This document shows positions 7,809 to 16,451 of a stretch of DNA of 27,220 nt, in pieces. This DNA is from JBARCX01 sp049794535 (lineage in GTDB: Bacteria; Pseudomonadota; Gammaproteobacteria; Xanthomonadales; Rhodanobacteraceae). The notes under the pieces were generated by a model, which worked only from the letters and a program-made list of their open reading frames with translations, did not search any database and had not been told where the DNA came from. A program made the position numbers and the translations under genes. Position 1 is the stretch's first letter; each line of letters begins with the position of its first letter. The stretch is taken from positions 1 to 27,220 of the forward strand of contig JBARCX010000353.1 in the NCBI GenBank assembly GCA_049794535.1, given 5' to 3'.

Positions 7809-8138
7809 TCAATCCACAACGAATAGCTTCGCTCCAACATCCGTACGCGAACGATGCGGTTCAGCGTTGTCGGCAACCTGATAACTCATGCCAGGCGTGA
7901 GCGTAAATGTGCGGCCATCGTCGAGTTCCGTATGCAGCTCACCCTCGATGCAAAAGAGCACGTGGCCTTTGACACACCAATGATCGGCAAGATAACCAGG
8001 CGTGTACTCAACCATGCGAACGCGGATGCTTCCAAAGATCTGCGTACGCCAGTAGGCAATGCCCGTCACGCCTTTGTGCTCACTTCGCTCAACCGTCGAC
8101 CAATCCGTGGTGCCAAATGGAATGCCTGACATATGCAT
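7809..8138 (-). CDS. Small DHCW-type cupin protein
   Basis: A 109-residue single-domain cupin. Residues GIPFGTTDW lead into EHKGVTGIAYWRT, then the first cupin motif with DHWC at 52-55 and H59, and a second motif around PGMSYQVADNAEPHR (H95). This agrees with the small proteins annotated as DHCW-motif cupin fold proteins, whose function is unknown; the histidines probably bind a metal. The first of two close ATG codons is chosen because GGAA stands seven bases before it. It is the last gene of a leftward run from nadK, 63 bases after the DinB-like gene. Confidence 0.8.
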   Translation of the reverse strand: MHMSGIPFGTTDWSTVERSEHKGVTGIAYWRTQIFGSIRVRMVEYTPGYLADHWCVKGHVLFCIEGELHTELDDGRTFTLTPGMSYQVADNAEPHRSRTDVGAKLFVVD

Positions 8139-8201
8139 ACTGAGTTCCGTGGCCGTGGCGTGGTATTGCTCGAGCTATGACGCAGACATGGCTAGCGCAG
8201 A

Positions 8202-8744
8202 TCACGCGCCTGAAAAATTGGGCACGAGGGCATTCAGATCCGTAACGCCGACATCGATGCCTTGCTGCGAAAGCAACGTTGTCACCTGCCCGCGATGATG
8301 CGTCTGGTGATTGAAAAAATGCATGAGCAGACCGAAGAAATTCTTATCCCCAACGGTGCCCTGCGAATTCGCATAATGCAGCACAAAGTCCAGGTCTGAC
8401 TCGGCGACGGTGCCCGCCCATTCGATGATGACGCCATCGAGCCACTTACGATGCTCGGTGAGGCTATGCAGATCGGGAAACCGGAGAAGATCATGCACGT
8501 CCGGCACAGGAAGGTTACGCACAGACTCAAGTGCAGTGTAAGCGGCGGGGTGAGTTGCAAAGCGCTTGAGCCAGAGGGTGTCGCTGGTGACCAGATGATT
8601 CAATGTTTCGAGAATGGAGCCAAAGAAAGCTCTGCGGTTTGCCACAAGCTCTTCATCGCTCAAATGCCGGGCAGCCGCATAGACCTTGGCATTCATCCAT
8701 TCGTTGTACGTCGCCATCAGGCGAATATGATCGACACGTTTCAC
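8202..8744 (-). CDS. DinB-family putative metal-dependent protein
   Basis: A 180-residue helical protein of the DinB/YfiT superfamily, which includes metal-dependent thiol transferases. The expected metal-binding histidines are visible: H50 in ETLNHLVTSDTLWL, and H146 with H150 in HFFNHQTHHRGQ. The N-terminus DHIRLMATYNEWMN is characteristic. Two GTG codons could start translation. I prefer 8744, because GGGGAA lies six bases upstream; the GTG at 8750 would touch that site. Substrate and physiological role are unknown. It lies between the 5'-nucleotidase and cupin genes on the same strand. Confidence 0.8.
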   Translation of the reverse strand: MKRVDHIRLMATYNEWMNAKVYAAARHLSDEELVANRRAFFGSILETLNHLVTSDTLWLKRFATHPAAYTALESVRNLPVPDVHDLLRFPDLHSLTEHRKWLDGVIIEWAGTVAESDLDFVLHYANSQGTVGDKNFFGLLMHFFNHQTHHRGQVTTLLSQQGIDVGVTDLNALVPNFSGA

Positions 8745-8809
8745 GAGCACTTCCCCAACAGATAGCCGCCTATCGACGGCAGAAATCTACGCGGCACACC
8801 CGCCGAGCA

Positions 8810-9748
8810 TCAACTCCGATTGCTTACCCCGTGCGGCACGTGTCCCGTGGCCACATGCTTACGCGCAGATTCCACATTGGCCGGCGAATCATCGAAAAAG
8901 ATGTCGGCGCCGAACGCATCGAGGAAGGGTCCCTTGTCGCGACCACCGAGGAACAGCGCCTCGTCGATGCGAACTCCCCAGCGCCGCAAGGTAAGAATCA
9001 CGCGCTTGTGCGCCGGTGCAGAGCGCGCGGTAACCAACGCGGTGCGGATCGGCGAATCCTCAGCGGGGAACGCTGTCTGCAAACGGTGCAGCGCGGTGAG
9101 AAAGCCTCGAAATGGCCCGACCGACAATGGCTCCGCAGCATGCTCTGTCTCGCTGCGGTGGAATGCCGCCAACCCTTCTTCACGTGACACGCGCTCACCT
9201 TCGTCACCAAAGATCACCGCATCCCCATCGAATGCAATGCGCAACTGTTCGGTCGCACGCGGTGGTGCCACCGACGGCAAGATCGTCGCTGCGGCCACTC
9301 CGGCAACAAGCGCGCGACCTACATCCTCGGCATTAGCCGAAAGGAACAAGTCGGCCTTGAACGGCGCGATGTAATCGGACGTCGGTGCGCCACTGGTGAA
9401 AGCCGCACGGCTGATCTCCAGTCCGTAGTGCTGAATCGCGTTGAAGATGCGCAGGCCGGTATCGCCGGAATTGCGCGAGAGCAGAATCACTTCGACAGGC
9501 GGCACATCACCGGCGAGCTTGTTGAGGCCCAATAACTTCTGCACCAGCGGGAACGCCACACCGGGTTTCAAGATTTCGTTTTCGTGCTCGATCTGGAAGG
9601 CACGGTAGGCATCCAGCCCATCGCGTTCGAACAGATCGTGGCTGTCACCCAGGTCGAACAGGGCGCGCGAGGAAATAGCCACTACGAGGCGATTATCGGT
9701 AGTGGCGCTTGGATCGTGGACATCGTTAGTAATGGTGTGACTGCTCAT
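8810..9748 (-). CDS. Cytosolic 5'-nucleotidase (cN-I-like)
   Basis: A 312-residue protein matching the 5'-nucleotidase family related to animal cytosolic 5'-nucleotidase I, which hydrolyses nucleoside monophosphates. Conserved blocks are VAISSRALFDL near the N-terminus, LLSRNSGDTGLRIFNAI (89-105), the haloacid-dehalogenase-like IAFDGDAV with D174 and D176, LVTARSAPAHKRVILTLR, and FFDDSPANVESA near the C-terminus. Its ATG overlaps the TGA of the NAD kinase gene (ATGA, 9745-9748), so the two are probably translated together. The pairing suggests a role in nucleotide or pyridine-nucleotide turnover. The preferred nucleotide (AMP, IMP, NMN or other) cannot be read from sequence. Confidence 0.85.
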   Translation of the reverse strand: MSSHTITNDVHDPSATTDNRLVVAISSRALFDLGDSHDLFERDGLDAYRAFQIEHENEILKPGVAFPLVQKLLGLNKLAGDVPPVEVILLSRNSGDTGLRIFNAIQHYGLEISRAAFTSGAPTSDYIAPFKADLFLSANAEDVGRALVAGVAAATILPSVAPPRATEQLRIAFDGDAVIFGDEGERVSREEGLAAFHRSETEHAAEPLSVGPFRGFLTALHRLQTAFPAEDSPIRTALVTARSAPAHKRVILTLRRWGVRIDEALFLGGRDKGPFLDAFGADIFFDDSPANVESARKHVATGHVPHGVSNRS

Positions 9749-10509
9749 AGATCCGGTGCGAACTGTTCGTCGAGAATGCGTTGCTCAAGATTGTGCTCCG
9801 GATCGAACAACAGTCGTACCCCGAATTCGTCGGATTGGCGAATAACGACCTCGCGCACGTCACGCACCTCATGGAAATCGGCGGTGGCACTGACCGGCCG
9901 TTTGCCTGGATCGAGCACGCGCAGGCTGACCTGTGTACGGTGCGGCAGGATGGCGCCACGCCAACGGCGCGGACGGAACGGACTGATGGGTGTGAGCGCC
10001 AGCACATTCGCATCCAGCGGCAGAATCGGCCCATGCGCCGACAAGTTGTAAGCCGTGGAGCCTGCCGGAGTGGACACCAGGATGCCATCGCAGACCAAGG
10101 TGCTGAGCTTCACCGTATCGTTGAGCTTCACTTCCAGATGCGCAGCCTGATTACTCTGACGCAGCAGTGACACCTCATTGAATGCGAGTGCGTGATGCAC
10201 TTCGCCTGACCTATCGGTGGTCTGCATTTGCAATGGGTACAGCTCAGCGGTGTGCGCGCGCTCGACCCGCTCAGCCAGATCATCCAGCCGATGCTTGTTC
10301 ATCAGGAAACCGACTCGACCCAGTTTCATACCGTAGACCGGTGCAGCCAATGCGCGATGTGCATGCAGGGTTCGTAGCATGAAGCCATCCCCCCCCAATG
10401 CCACAATCACCTCGGCCTCGGCAGCGGATACGTCCCCGTAACGATCAATGAGTTTGCGCCGCGCCTGCTGGGCAACGTTGGTATCGCTGGCGACAAAAGC
10501 GAAACGCAT
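9745..10509 (-). CDS. nadK: NAD kinase
   Basis: ATP-dependent phosphorylation of NAD to NADP. This is a short-type bacterial enzyme of 254 residues from the preferred start. Visible motifs are GGDG at 39-42 with catalytic D41, the AFNEVSLLR block with N111-E112, and the DGILVSTPAGSTAYNLSAHGP block (about 141-161). I chose the ATG at 10509, which has GGGG six bases upstream and begins MRFAFVASD as in relatives. An in-frame ATG at 10521 lacks a ribosome binding site. It overlaps the 5'-nucleotidase start by ATGA. An eight-base inverted repeat lies just upstream. Confidence 0.93.
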   Translation of the reverse strand: MRFAFVASDTNVAQQARRKLIDRYGDVSAAEAEVIVALGGDGFMLRTLHAHRALAAPVYGMKLGRVGFLMNKHRLDDLAERVERAHTAELYPLQMQTTDRSGEVHHALAFNEVSLLRQSNQAAHLEVKLNDTVKLSTLVCDGILVSTPAGSTAYNLSAHGPILPLDANVLALTPISPFRPRRWRGAILPHRTQVSLRVLDPGKRPVSATADFHEVRDVREVVIRQSDEFGVRLLFDPEHNLEQRILDEQFAPDL

Positions 10510-10524
10510 GAATGACCCCATCGA

Positions 10525-10558
10525 TCGACTGTGAAGTTACAGACAGCATAACAGTCGA
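10525..10558. promoter_or_regulatory. Inverted repeat upstream of nadK
   Basis: TCGACTGT (10525-10532) and ACAGTCGA (10551-10558) are perfect eight-base inverted arms with an 18-base spacer. They begin 16 bases upstream of the nadK start codon, in the 5' leader or promoter zone. This could be an operator or an RNA hairpin. No regulator can be assigned. Confidence 0.3.
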
Positions 10559-10648
10559 CCTGCTCATGGGCCGCGTGACCGGTGACACGTAACGCGAGCG
10601 TGAAGGCTGCAGGGAATCCTTGGTGCAAAACGCAAACCAGCTTCATAT

Positions 10649-10689
10649 AAACGAACAAGGGCGGTGCCATGCACCGCCCTTGTTCGTTT
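10649..10689 (-). terminator. Strong hairpin downstream of gdhB (probable terminator)
   Basis: Arms 10649-10667 and 10671-10689 form a perfect 19-base-pair stem around a CAT loop, one of the most stable structures in the window. It lies 23 bases beyond the gdhB stop codon and before nadK on the same strand. On the minus strand the stem is followed by ATATGAAGC, not a T-run; only the TTT ending the stem helps. It probably ends or protects the gdhB transcript. Confidence 0.65.
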
Positions 10690-10711
10690 CAACAGACCTT
10701 ACAGCCAGACA

Positions 10712-13700
10712 TCAAGCCACAGGCACCTGCGCCAGCTGAGCCAGGCGTCGCACCGCGACCGAAGCGATCGGGTAATCCGCGTTCTGGGTGAGGATCTCCG
10801 CCAGCATCGTGCGGGTGTACTTCAGGGTGGCATCGTCACGCTGCAGCCATGCCTGCACTGGCGAAACGTCCTTGCTGCCACCCGTCAGCGCCAACACCTG
10901 CAGGGCTAGTGCACGATGCTGGTGATTCAACTCGTCCAGCAGTGAACCGCGGGCCTGGGCATGCCAGTGACCTTCCACCGGCAAAGCTTCGATCTGATCG
11001 CGCAACCATTCCAGATCCAACGCTTCGCCCAACTCGTAGAACACGCTGGCGACCTTGGCGATCGGCTGGCCGGCCTGCTGGGCAACCTCGACCATATCCA
11101 GCGCAGCCCGCAGCTCCGACAGGCGAGCCAGTCGCACGGCCAGATCTGCAGGCAGACCAAGGCCTTCCCACTTCTCTTGGCTGGAACCAAAGTCCGCCTG
11201 ACCGGTGACGGTGAGCGCCGCCGGCAATGCGTTACGCAGGGCGCTCACATGGGTCTGGTAACGCTCGACGTTAGCGGCAATATCCAACGTACCGCCCGGC
11301 CGGTTGAGCAACCAACGCGTCATGTGTCGCAGCAATGACCAGACCTGCATGATCGCGTCGATCTGCGTGTCTTCGGCCACCTTGCTGTCCATCGCCTCGA
11401 TCTGCGCCCACAGCTCGCGTGCATCGAGAATTTCGCGTGCTGCCGTATACGCCTTGGAGATCGCCGCCGGACCTTGCCCTGTATCTTCCTGCATGCGCAG
11501 CATGAAGGTGGCGCCCATGCGGTTGATCGTGGAGTTGGTCACCGCGGTGGCGATGATTTCGCGCTTCAGGCGATGGCGCTGCATGTGCGCCGCATACTTT
11601 TCATGCAACGGCTCGGGGAAGTAACGCACCAGCTCCTTGGAGAGGTACGGATCTTCCGGCACATCGGAATCGAGCAGTTGCTGGAACAATTTGATCTTGT
11701 CGTAGGACAACAGCACCGACAGCTCAGGACGCGTCATGCCGAGACCGCGTGTCTTGCGCTCGGTCAGTTCCGCCTCGCTCGGCAGGTTTTCTACCTGACG
11801 GTCGAGCAGACCTTCGCCTTCGAGAATGCGAATGAAGTGAGCCATCGAGCCCAGACGATGCACCGACTGGTGCTCCATCAGGGTGATCGCCTGGTTCTGG
11901 CGATAGTTATCCCACAGCACCAACTGGCCTACTTCGTCGGTCATCACGGCGAGCTGCGCATTACGCGCCTGCTCGGTGAGTTCGCCACGCTGCACGGCAT
12001 CGTTGAGCAGGATCTTGATGTTCACCTCATGATCGGAGGTGTCCACGCCGGCGGAGTTGTCGATGAAGTCGGTGTTGAGCAGCACGCCGTGCTGGGCAGC
12101 CTCGATACGACCCTTCTGGGTCATGCCAAGGTTGCCGCCCTCACCCACCACTTTGCAGCGCAGCTCGCTGCCGTTGACGCGTAGCGCGTTGTTGGCGCGA
12201 TCGCCCACGTCGGCATGCGTTTCACCGGACGACTTCACGTAGGTGCCGATACCGCCGTTCCACAACAGATCCACCGGCGACTTGAGAATGGCGCTGAGCA
12301 GATCGTTCGGCGACAGCGATTCAACATCGGCCTTCAAGCCCAGTGCTTCACGCACCTGCGGCGAGATCGGAATCGACTTCACGCTACGTGGCCAGATGCC
12401 GCCGCCAGCGGAGATCAGCGACTTGTCGTAATCGTCCCAGCTCGAACGCGGCAGTTTGAACATGCGCTCACGCTCGACGAACGAGCGCGCTACATCCGGA
12501 GTCGGATCCAGGAAGATGTGGCGGTGGTCGAACGCGGCAAGTAGGCGGATGTGGTTCGACAACAGCATGCCGTTGCCGAACACGTCGCCGGACATGTCGC
12601 CGATACCGACGCAGGTGAAATCCTGCGTCTGGCTGTCGCGACCGAGCGCGCGGAAGTGGCGCTTCACCGACTCCCATGCACCCTTGGCGGTGATGCCCAT
12701 GCCCTTGTGGTCGTAACCGTTCGAGCCACCCGAGGCAAACGCGTCGCCCAGCCAGAAGTTGTGCTCGATCGAGATCGCATTGGCGATATCGGAGAACGTG
12801 GCCGTGCCCTTGTCGGCAGCCACCACCAGGTACGGGTCGTCCTGGTCATGACGCACCACATCGTGCGGCGGCACGACTTTGCCGTCGACCAGGTTGTCGG
12901 TGATATCGAGCAGCGCATTGATGAACAAGCGATAGCAGGCGATGCCTTCGGCCAGCTGCGCATCGCGGTCACCGCCGATCGGCGGCTTCTTGACGAAGAA
13001 ACCACCCTTGGAACCGACCGGCACGATGACGGTGTTCTTCACCATCTGTGCCTTCACCAGGCCCAGCACCTCGGTACGGAAGTCTTCGCGACGATCCGAC
13101 CAGCGCAAGCCACCACGTGCCACCGAGCCGAAGCGCAGGTGGATACCTTCCACGCGCGGTGCGTAAACCCAGATTTCGCGGTACGGCACCGGCTTGGGAG
13201 CATCCGGCACTTCGTGCGAGTCGAACTTGAAGCTGATGTAGTGACGCGCCGCACCGTCCCAAGTCTGGAAGTAGCTGGTACGCAGCGTGGCGCGGATCAC
13301 ATCCATGTAGCTCTTGATGATGCGCTCGTCGTCGAGGCTGGCAACGTCATCCAGCAACGTCTTCAGCGCCTCCCACAGCACATGCACCTGCTGCTCGCGC
13401 GGCTGGGCCAGTGCAGCCACCATGCCCTCGATCAGCTCCGGCTTCGCCTTCTGCGTTGCTTCGGGGATCAACGCTGCCATCTCTCGGTGCAACGCAGTGC
13501 GTGCCTGCTCCAACTCGGCGGCAGACAATTGCTCGCGGCGTGGATCGAACTTGGCGTTGAACACCTCAATCAGCACACCAGCAATAGCCGGATAACGATT
13601 GAGCGTCTCTTCCATATACGTCTGCGAGAACGCGATACCGACCTGCTGCAGGTATTTGCAGTAGCCGCGCAGCACCGCCACCTGACGCCAATCGGCCTGC

Positions 13701-15634
13701 GCCGACAACACCAGATTGTTGAAGCCGTCGCTTTCGGCCTGACCACGCCACAAGGCTTCGAAGCCGCGCTCGAAGCGCTCGCGCACATGCGCCAGCTCAA
13801 ACGCCAGCGGCATCTTCGACTTCAGCTCGAAATCGTGGATGGTCAGCTCGCGACCTTCGGCTTCCAGCGTGTAGACATGCTCGGCGAGCATGCGCACACC
13901 CATGTTCTCCAGCATCGGCAACGCTTCGGACAGCGGAATCGGCGCGCCGAAATGAATCACCTTGAAGCGCAGACTAGCGTCGCGTGGATCCTGGTACAGG
14001 TGTACGTGGATCGCATCATCGGCTTTCAGGCTGGCCAGGGCGTGCACATCGGAGGCCGCCATTTCCGGCGATACCTCTTCGATGTAACCCGCCGGCAGCA
14101 CTTTGCCAAAGCGGTTGAGCAGCGCCACGCCCTGCGCGTCACCGAGACGCTGGGTCAGGCTCTCGCGCAAACCATCGTGCCAGTTGCGCACGATGTGCAG
14201 CAGCTGCGCTTCCAGCTCGTTCGCATCGAACGTCGGATGATCACCCGGTCGCGGACGCACGGTGACATGAAGACGTGCCAGCGCGGATTCGCCCATCAGC
14301 ACGTTCGAATCCACGCTCTCGCCGTGGAAGGCATCACGCAGCATGCCCTCGATGCGCTCGCGCACCGTGGTGTTGAAGCGCTCGCGCGGCACAAACACCA
14401 GGCAGGTCAGGAAGCGGCCATAGCGATCGCGACGCACGAACAAACGCGCACGCGCACGCTGGCGCAGCTCCAAAATGCCGGTAGCGGTAGCGAACAACTC
14501 ATCTTCGCTGCTCTGGAACAGCTCATCGTGTGGCAACGTCTCAAGAATATGACGCAGCGACTTACCCGAATACGAATCGCGCTTCAGGCCGGCACGGCAC
14601 AGCACGGCCTCTACCTTGTGCCGCACCAGCGGTACGTCCTGCGGACGCGCCATATAAGCGTTGGAGGAGAACAGACCGAGGAAGCGCTGCTCCGCCACCG
14701 GCTTGCCGGCATCATCGAATTTCAGCACGCCGATGTAATCCATATTGCCGGCGCGGTGCACATGGGAACGTGCGTTGGTCTTGGTGAGGATGATCGCGTC
14801 AGTCGCGCCGGACTGCGGCAGCTCGCTGGCGACCAGCGTGCGCAACGAACGCGGTGCTACCGAACGCTCACCGCCACGAAGAATGCCCATACCCGAGGCT
14901 TCTATCGCGCGCAGTACCTGTTCGCCATCGGCCTTGGTCACTTCGTATTCGCGATAACCGAAGAAGGTGAAATTGTCGTCGGCCAGCCAATGCAGGAACT
15001 CGCCAGCTTCGCGCACGCCCTCAGCGTCCAACGGCAGCTTGCGCTGTGGCAGCTCGGCAGCGATGGACTGTAGCTTGTCACGCATTTTCGACCAGTCGTC
15101 GACGGCAAGGCGCACGTCATCGAGGGCCGCTTCTACATGCGCCTTCAATTGCGCTCGTGTCGCTTCGTCGGCAACGTGATCAATCTCCAGGTGCATCACC
15201 GACTCTGCTGCACCGGCTTCGTCGCCCAGGCGCTGCAAACGGCCCGCAGCATCGCGCGTGGCCTTGAGCACGGGATGAATCACCGCGTGAATCTGCAGGT
15301 TCGTCGACGCAACCATGCTGACCGTGTCGACCAGGAACGGCATGTCGTCGGTAACTACCTGCAATAGGCAGCGGCCGGCGTGATCGGCGTCGATTACGCG
15401 CACCGAAGCATGTCCTGGCTGGCGTTGTTGGATGAAGTCAAGCAAACCGGCAATCAACGACGCCCATTGCGCCGCGGTATGCAGGTGCTGATCGCCACCG
15501 GCGATCCGCGCAAAAAAGGCGTTGATAAAAAATTGCGCCTCATCAAGGCGCTGGGTCGGGAAGCCGCTTTTTTTCAATTCTTCGAAGACGACAGACTGGA
15601 GAGGAATGTCGTTGGCCGCGCGGATCGCATTCAT
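10712..15634 (-). CDS. gdhB: NAD-specific glutamate dehydrogenase, large (180 kDa) class
   Basis: Oxidative deamination of L-glutamate to 2-oxoglutarate and ammonia with NAD, a catabolic enzyme of the ~1600-residue class; at 1640 residues it appears full length. The N-terminal ~700 residues carry the regulatory ACT-like region (for example VVTDDMPFLVDTVSMV). The catalytic core is roughly 720-1230. It contains SVARGGLRWSDRREDFRTE, KGGFFVKKPP (K876, K882, K883), GDMSGDVFGNGM (D1013 and D1017 within it) and the NAD-binding VVGEGGNLGMTQKGR near 1163. The C-terminal ~400 residues are the helical tail of this class. A second ORF of 840 codons on the opposite strand is a codon-bias shadow. The gene stands alone, with a long upstream gap containing an inverted-repeat element. 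Confidence 0.95.
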   Translation of the reverse strand: MNAIRAANDIPLQSVVFEELKKSGFPTQRLDEAQFFINAFFARIAGGDQHLHTAAQWASLIAGLLDFIQQRQPGHASVRVIDADHAGRCLLQVVTDDMPFLVDTVSMVASTNLQIHAVIHPVLKATRDAAGRLQRLGDEAGAAESVMHLEIDHVADEATRAQLKAHVEAALDDVRLAVDDWSKMRDKLQSIAAELPQRKLPLDAEGVREAGEFLHWLADDNFTFFGYREYEVTKADGEQVLRAIEASGMGILRGGERSVAPRSLRTLVASELPQSGATDAIILTKTNARSHVHRAGNMDYIGVLKFDDAGKPVAEQRFLGLFSSNAYMARPQDVPLVRHKVEAVLCRAGLKRDSYSGKSLRHILETLPHDELFQSSEDELFATATGILELRQRARARLFVRRDRYGRFLTCLVFVPRERFNTTVRERIEGMLRDAFHGESVDSNVLMGESALARLHVTVRPRPGDHPTFDANELEAQLLHIVRNWHDGLRESLTQRLGDAQGVALLNRFGKVLPAGYIEEVSPEMAASDVHALASLKADDAIHVHLYQDPRDASLRFKVIHFGAPIPLSEALPMLENMGVRMLAEHVYTLEAEGRELTIHDFELKSKMPLAFELAHVRERFERGFEALWRGQAESDGFNNLVLSAQADWRQVAVLRGYCKYLQQVGIAFSQTYMEETLNRYPAIAGVLIEVFNAKFDPRREQLSAAELEQARTALHREMAALIPEATQKAKPELIEGMVAALAQPREQQVHVLWEALKTLLDDVASLDDERIIKSYMDVIRATLRTSYFQTWDGAARHYISFKFDSHEVPDAPKPVPYREIWVYAPRVEGIHLRFGSVARGGLRWSDRREDFRTEVLGLVKAQMVKNTVIVPVGSKGGFFVKKPPIGGDRDAQLAEGIACYRLFINALLDITDNLVDGKVVPPHDVVRHDQDDPYLVVAADKGTATFSDIANAISIEHNFWLGDAFASGGSNGYDHKGMGITAKGAWESVKRHFRALGRDSQTQDFTCVGIGDMSGDVFGNGMLLSNHIRLLAAFDHRHIFLDPTPDVARSFVERERMFKLPRSSWDDYDKSLISAGGGIWPRSVKSIPISPQVREALGLKADVESLSPNDLLSAILKSPVDLLWNGGIGTYVKSSGETHADVGDRANNALRVNGSELRCKVVGEGGNLGMTQKGRIEAAQHGVLLNTDFIDNSAGVDTSDHEVNIKILLNDAVQRGELTEQARNAQLAVMTDEVGQLVLWDNYRQNQAITLMEHQSVHRLGSMAHFIRILEGEGLLDRQVENLPSEAELTERKTRGLGMTRPELSVLLSYDKIKLFQQLLDSDVPEDPYLSKELVRYFPEPLHEKYAAHMQRHRLKREIIATAVTNSTINRMGATFMLRMQEDTGQGPAAISKAYTAAREILDARELWAQIEAMDSKVAEDTQIDAIMQVWSLLRHMTRWLLNRPGGTLDIAANVERYQTHVSALRNALPAALTVTGQADFGSSQEKWEGLGLPADLAVRLARLSELRAALDMVEVAQQAGQPIAKVASVFYELGEALDLEWLRDQIEALPVEGHWHAQARGSLLDELNHQHRALALQVLALTGGSKDVSPVQAWLQRDDATLKYTRTMLAEILTQNADYPIASVAVRRLAQLAQVPVA

Positions 15635-15746
15635 GGCATCTACTAGTCAGTGGAGATGGGTGAGGAAGTGCTGCAGAAAGCCTTGGAAGGATACGCCTCG
15701 ATACACGGCTAATCCACCGTCAGCGACCTTCACACAACATGCGCTC

Positions 15747-16029
15747 AGAGCCTGTTCAATATCTCCGCGTGGTCCGCGCCGGGAGCTGTTTGCACGCAGG
15801 ACAAGGAAGCAACAAGGGCGTGTACGTCGGTACACAACCGAGTGATGACGCAAGCATGCGTGCAAACAGACCCGGCCCCGCATTCAACTTAAGAATGGGT
15901 TGCCCTTGGGTGGCCACCATGCGGCAGCGCACGGATTAATCTGACACACAGTTAGGCGCCGCGCCCGCACTACCACCTCACAGCCACTCAGGGGCAATGC
16001 GGACTATGCGGAGATATTGAACAGGCTCT
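15747..16029. mobile_element. MITE-like non-coding element with terminal inverted repeats
   Basis: The ends 15747-15768 and 16008-16029 are perfect 22-base inverted repeats (outer bases AGAGCCTGTTCAATATCTCC). The match continues inward with two mismatches to about 31 bases, including GTCCGC. Inside, CTGTTTGCACGC (15786-15797) is inverted at 15858-15869, and GTGTAC is inverted around GTCG at 15820-15835, giving a nested hairpin. No transposase frame fits in the 283 bases. The structure resembles a miniature inverted-repeat transposable element mobilised in trans; the GAGCCTGTTC tip is reminiscent of IS5-family ends. No clear target duplication is seen (TCA left, TCC right), so a structured RNA or an old remnant remains possible. 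Confidence 0.55.
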
Positions 16030-16451
16030 CCCGCATGGATTAAGGCGCATCAATGACAGTTGTCAGTAGGCGTTATTCTTCAGTCGTGCGATTGTTGATC
16101 GCAGCGGATACACAAGGTGCGATGACTACGTCAACGCGCACCCATGTCGTGTTGGATATGTCGCATTTTTCACACCATGCCTGCCAGCATCGGCAACATC
16201 TTTGTCACGAAATGCTATTGAGACTGCATGGGGACTGGATTCGGGCCGAAGATAAATTGTAAACTGACCGGTATAGCCTCAAACACGGCGGCGCGCCTCA
16301 CCAGGCGCGGCGCCGTGGTGTATGAAACAGGACAAACGACACAAGACGTGCAGGCTGTCATGCGGTAACCATTCGCGCTGTCCGCACTACCGGAGTTCGG
16401 ACCTCCGGTGACTCCCGAAATTCCCCGATCACGCTAGTCCATGGAGCTCTC
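16030..16451. other. Non-coding region upstream of the RND operon
   Basis: This 422-base stretch should hold the promoter of the efflux operon, but I cannot point to a convincing -35/-10 pair. TGACA-GT-TGTCA (16054-16065) is an operator-like palindrome. A GC-rich hairpin occupies 16284-16317. A 69-codon frame at 16053-16262 has an acceptable AAGG seven bases before its ATG, but its His/Arg-rich product matches nothing I recognise, so I do not call it a gene. No regulator gene of the TetR or MarR type lies here, which is unusual for RND pumps. Confidence 0.4.
16284..16317. promoter_or_regulatory. GC-rich hairpin upstream of the RND operon
   Basis: CACGGCGGCGCGCCT (16284-16298) pairs with 16303-16317 around a CACC loop, 15 base pairs with one mismatch. 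It is 134 bases before the adaptor start codon. The absence of a T-run argues against an ordinary terminator; it may be a leader structure or the end of an unseen transcript. Confidence 0.35.

Noticed and set aside
12551..15073. 840-codon open frame on the plus strand opposite gdhB
   Set aside because: It lies wholly antisense to the well-supported glutamate dehydrogenase. Its Arg/His/Gln-rich product has no recognisable domain. Long antisense frames are expected opposite GC-rich genes.
15647..15883. 78-codon minus-strand frame crossing the end of the inverted-repeat element
   Set aside because: It crosses the terminal repeat and part of the hairpin, has Cys/Arg-rich nonsense-like content and no family match.
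16053..16262. Possible 69-residue small protein upstream of the RND operon
   Set aside because: It has a passable AAGG before its ATG. However, the product is not recognisable, is rich in His and Arg, and begins right at the palindrome near the inverted-repeat element. Ribosome profiling or conservation would be needed to revive it.
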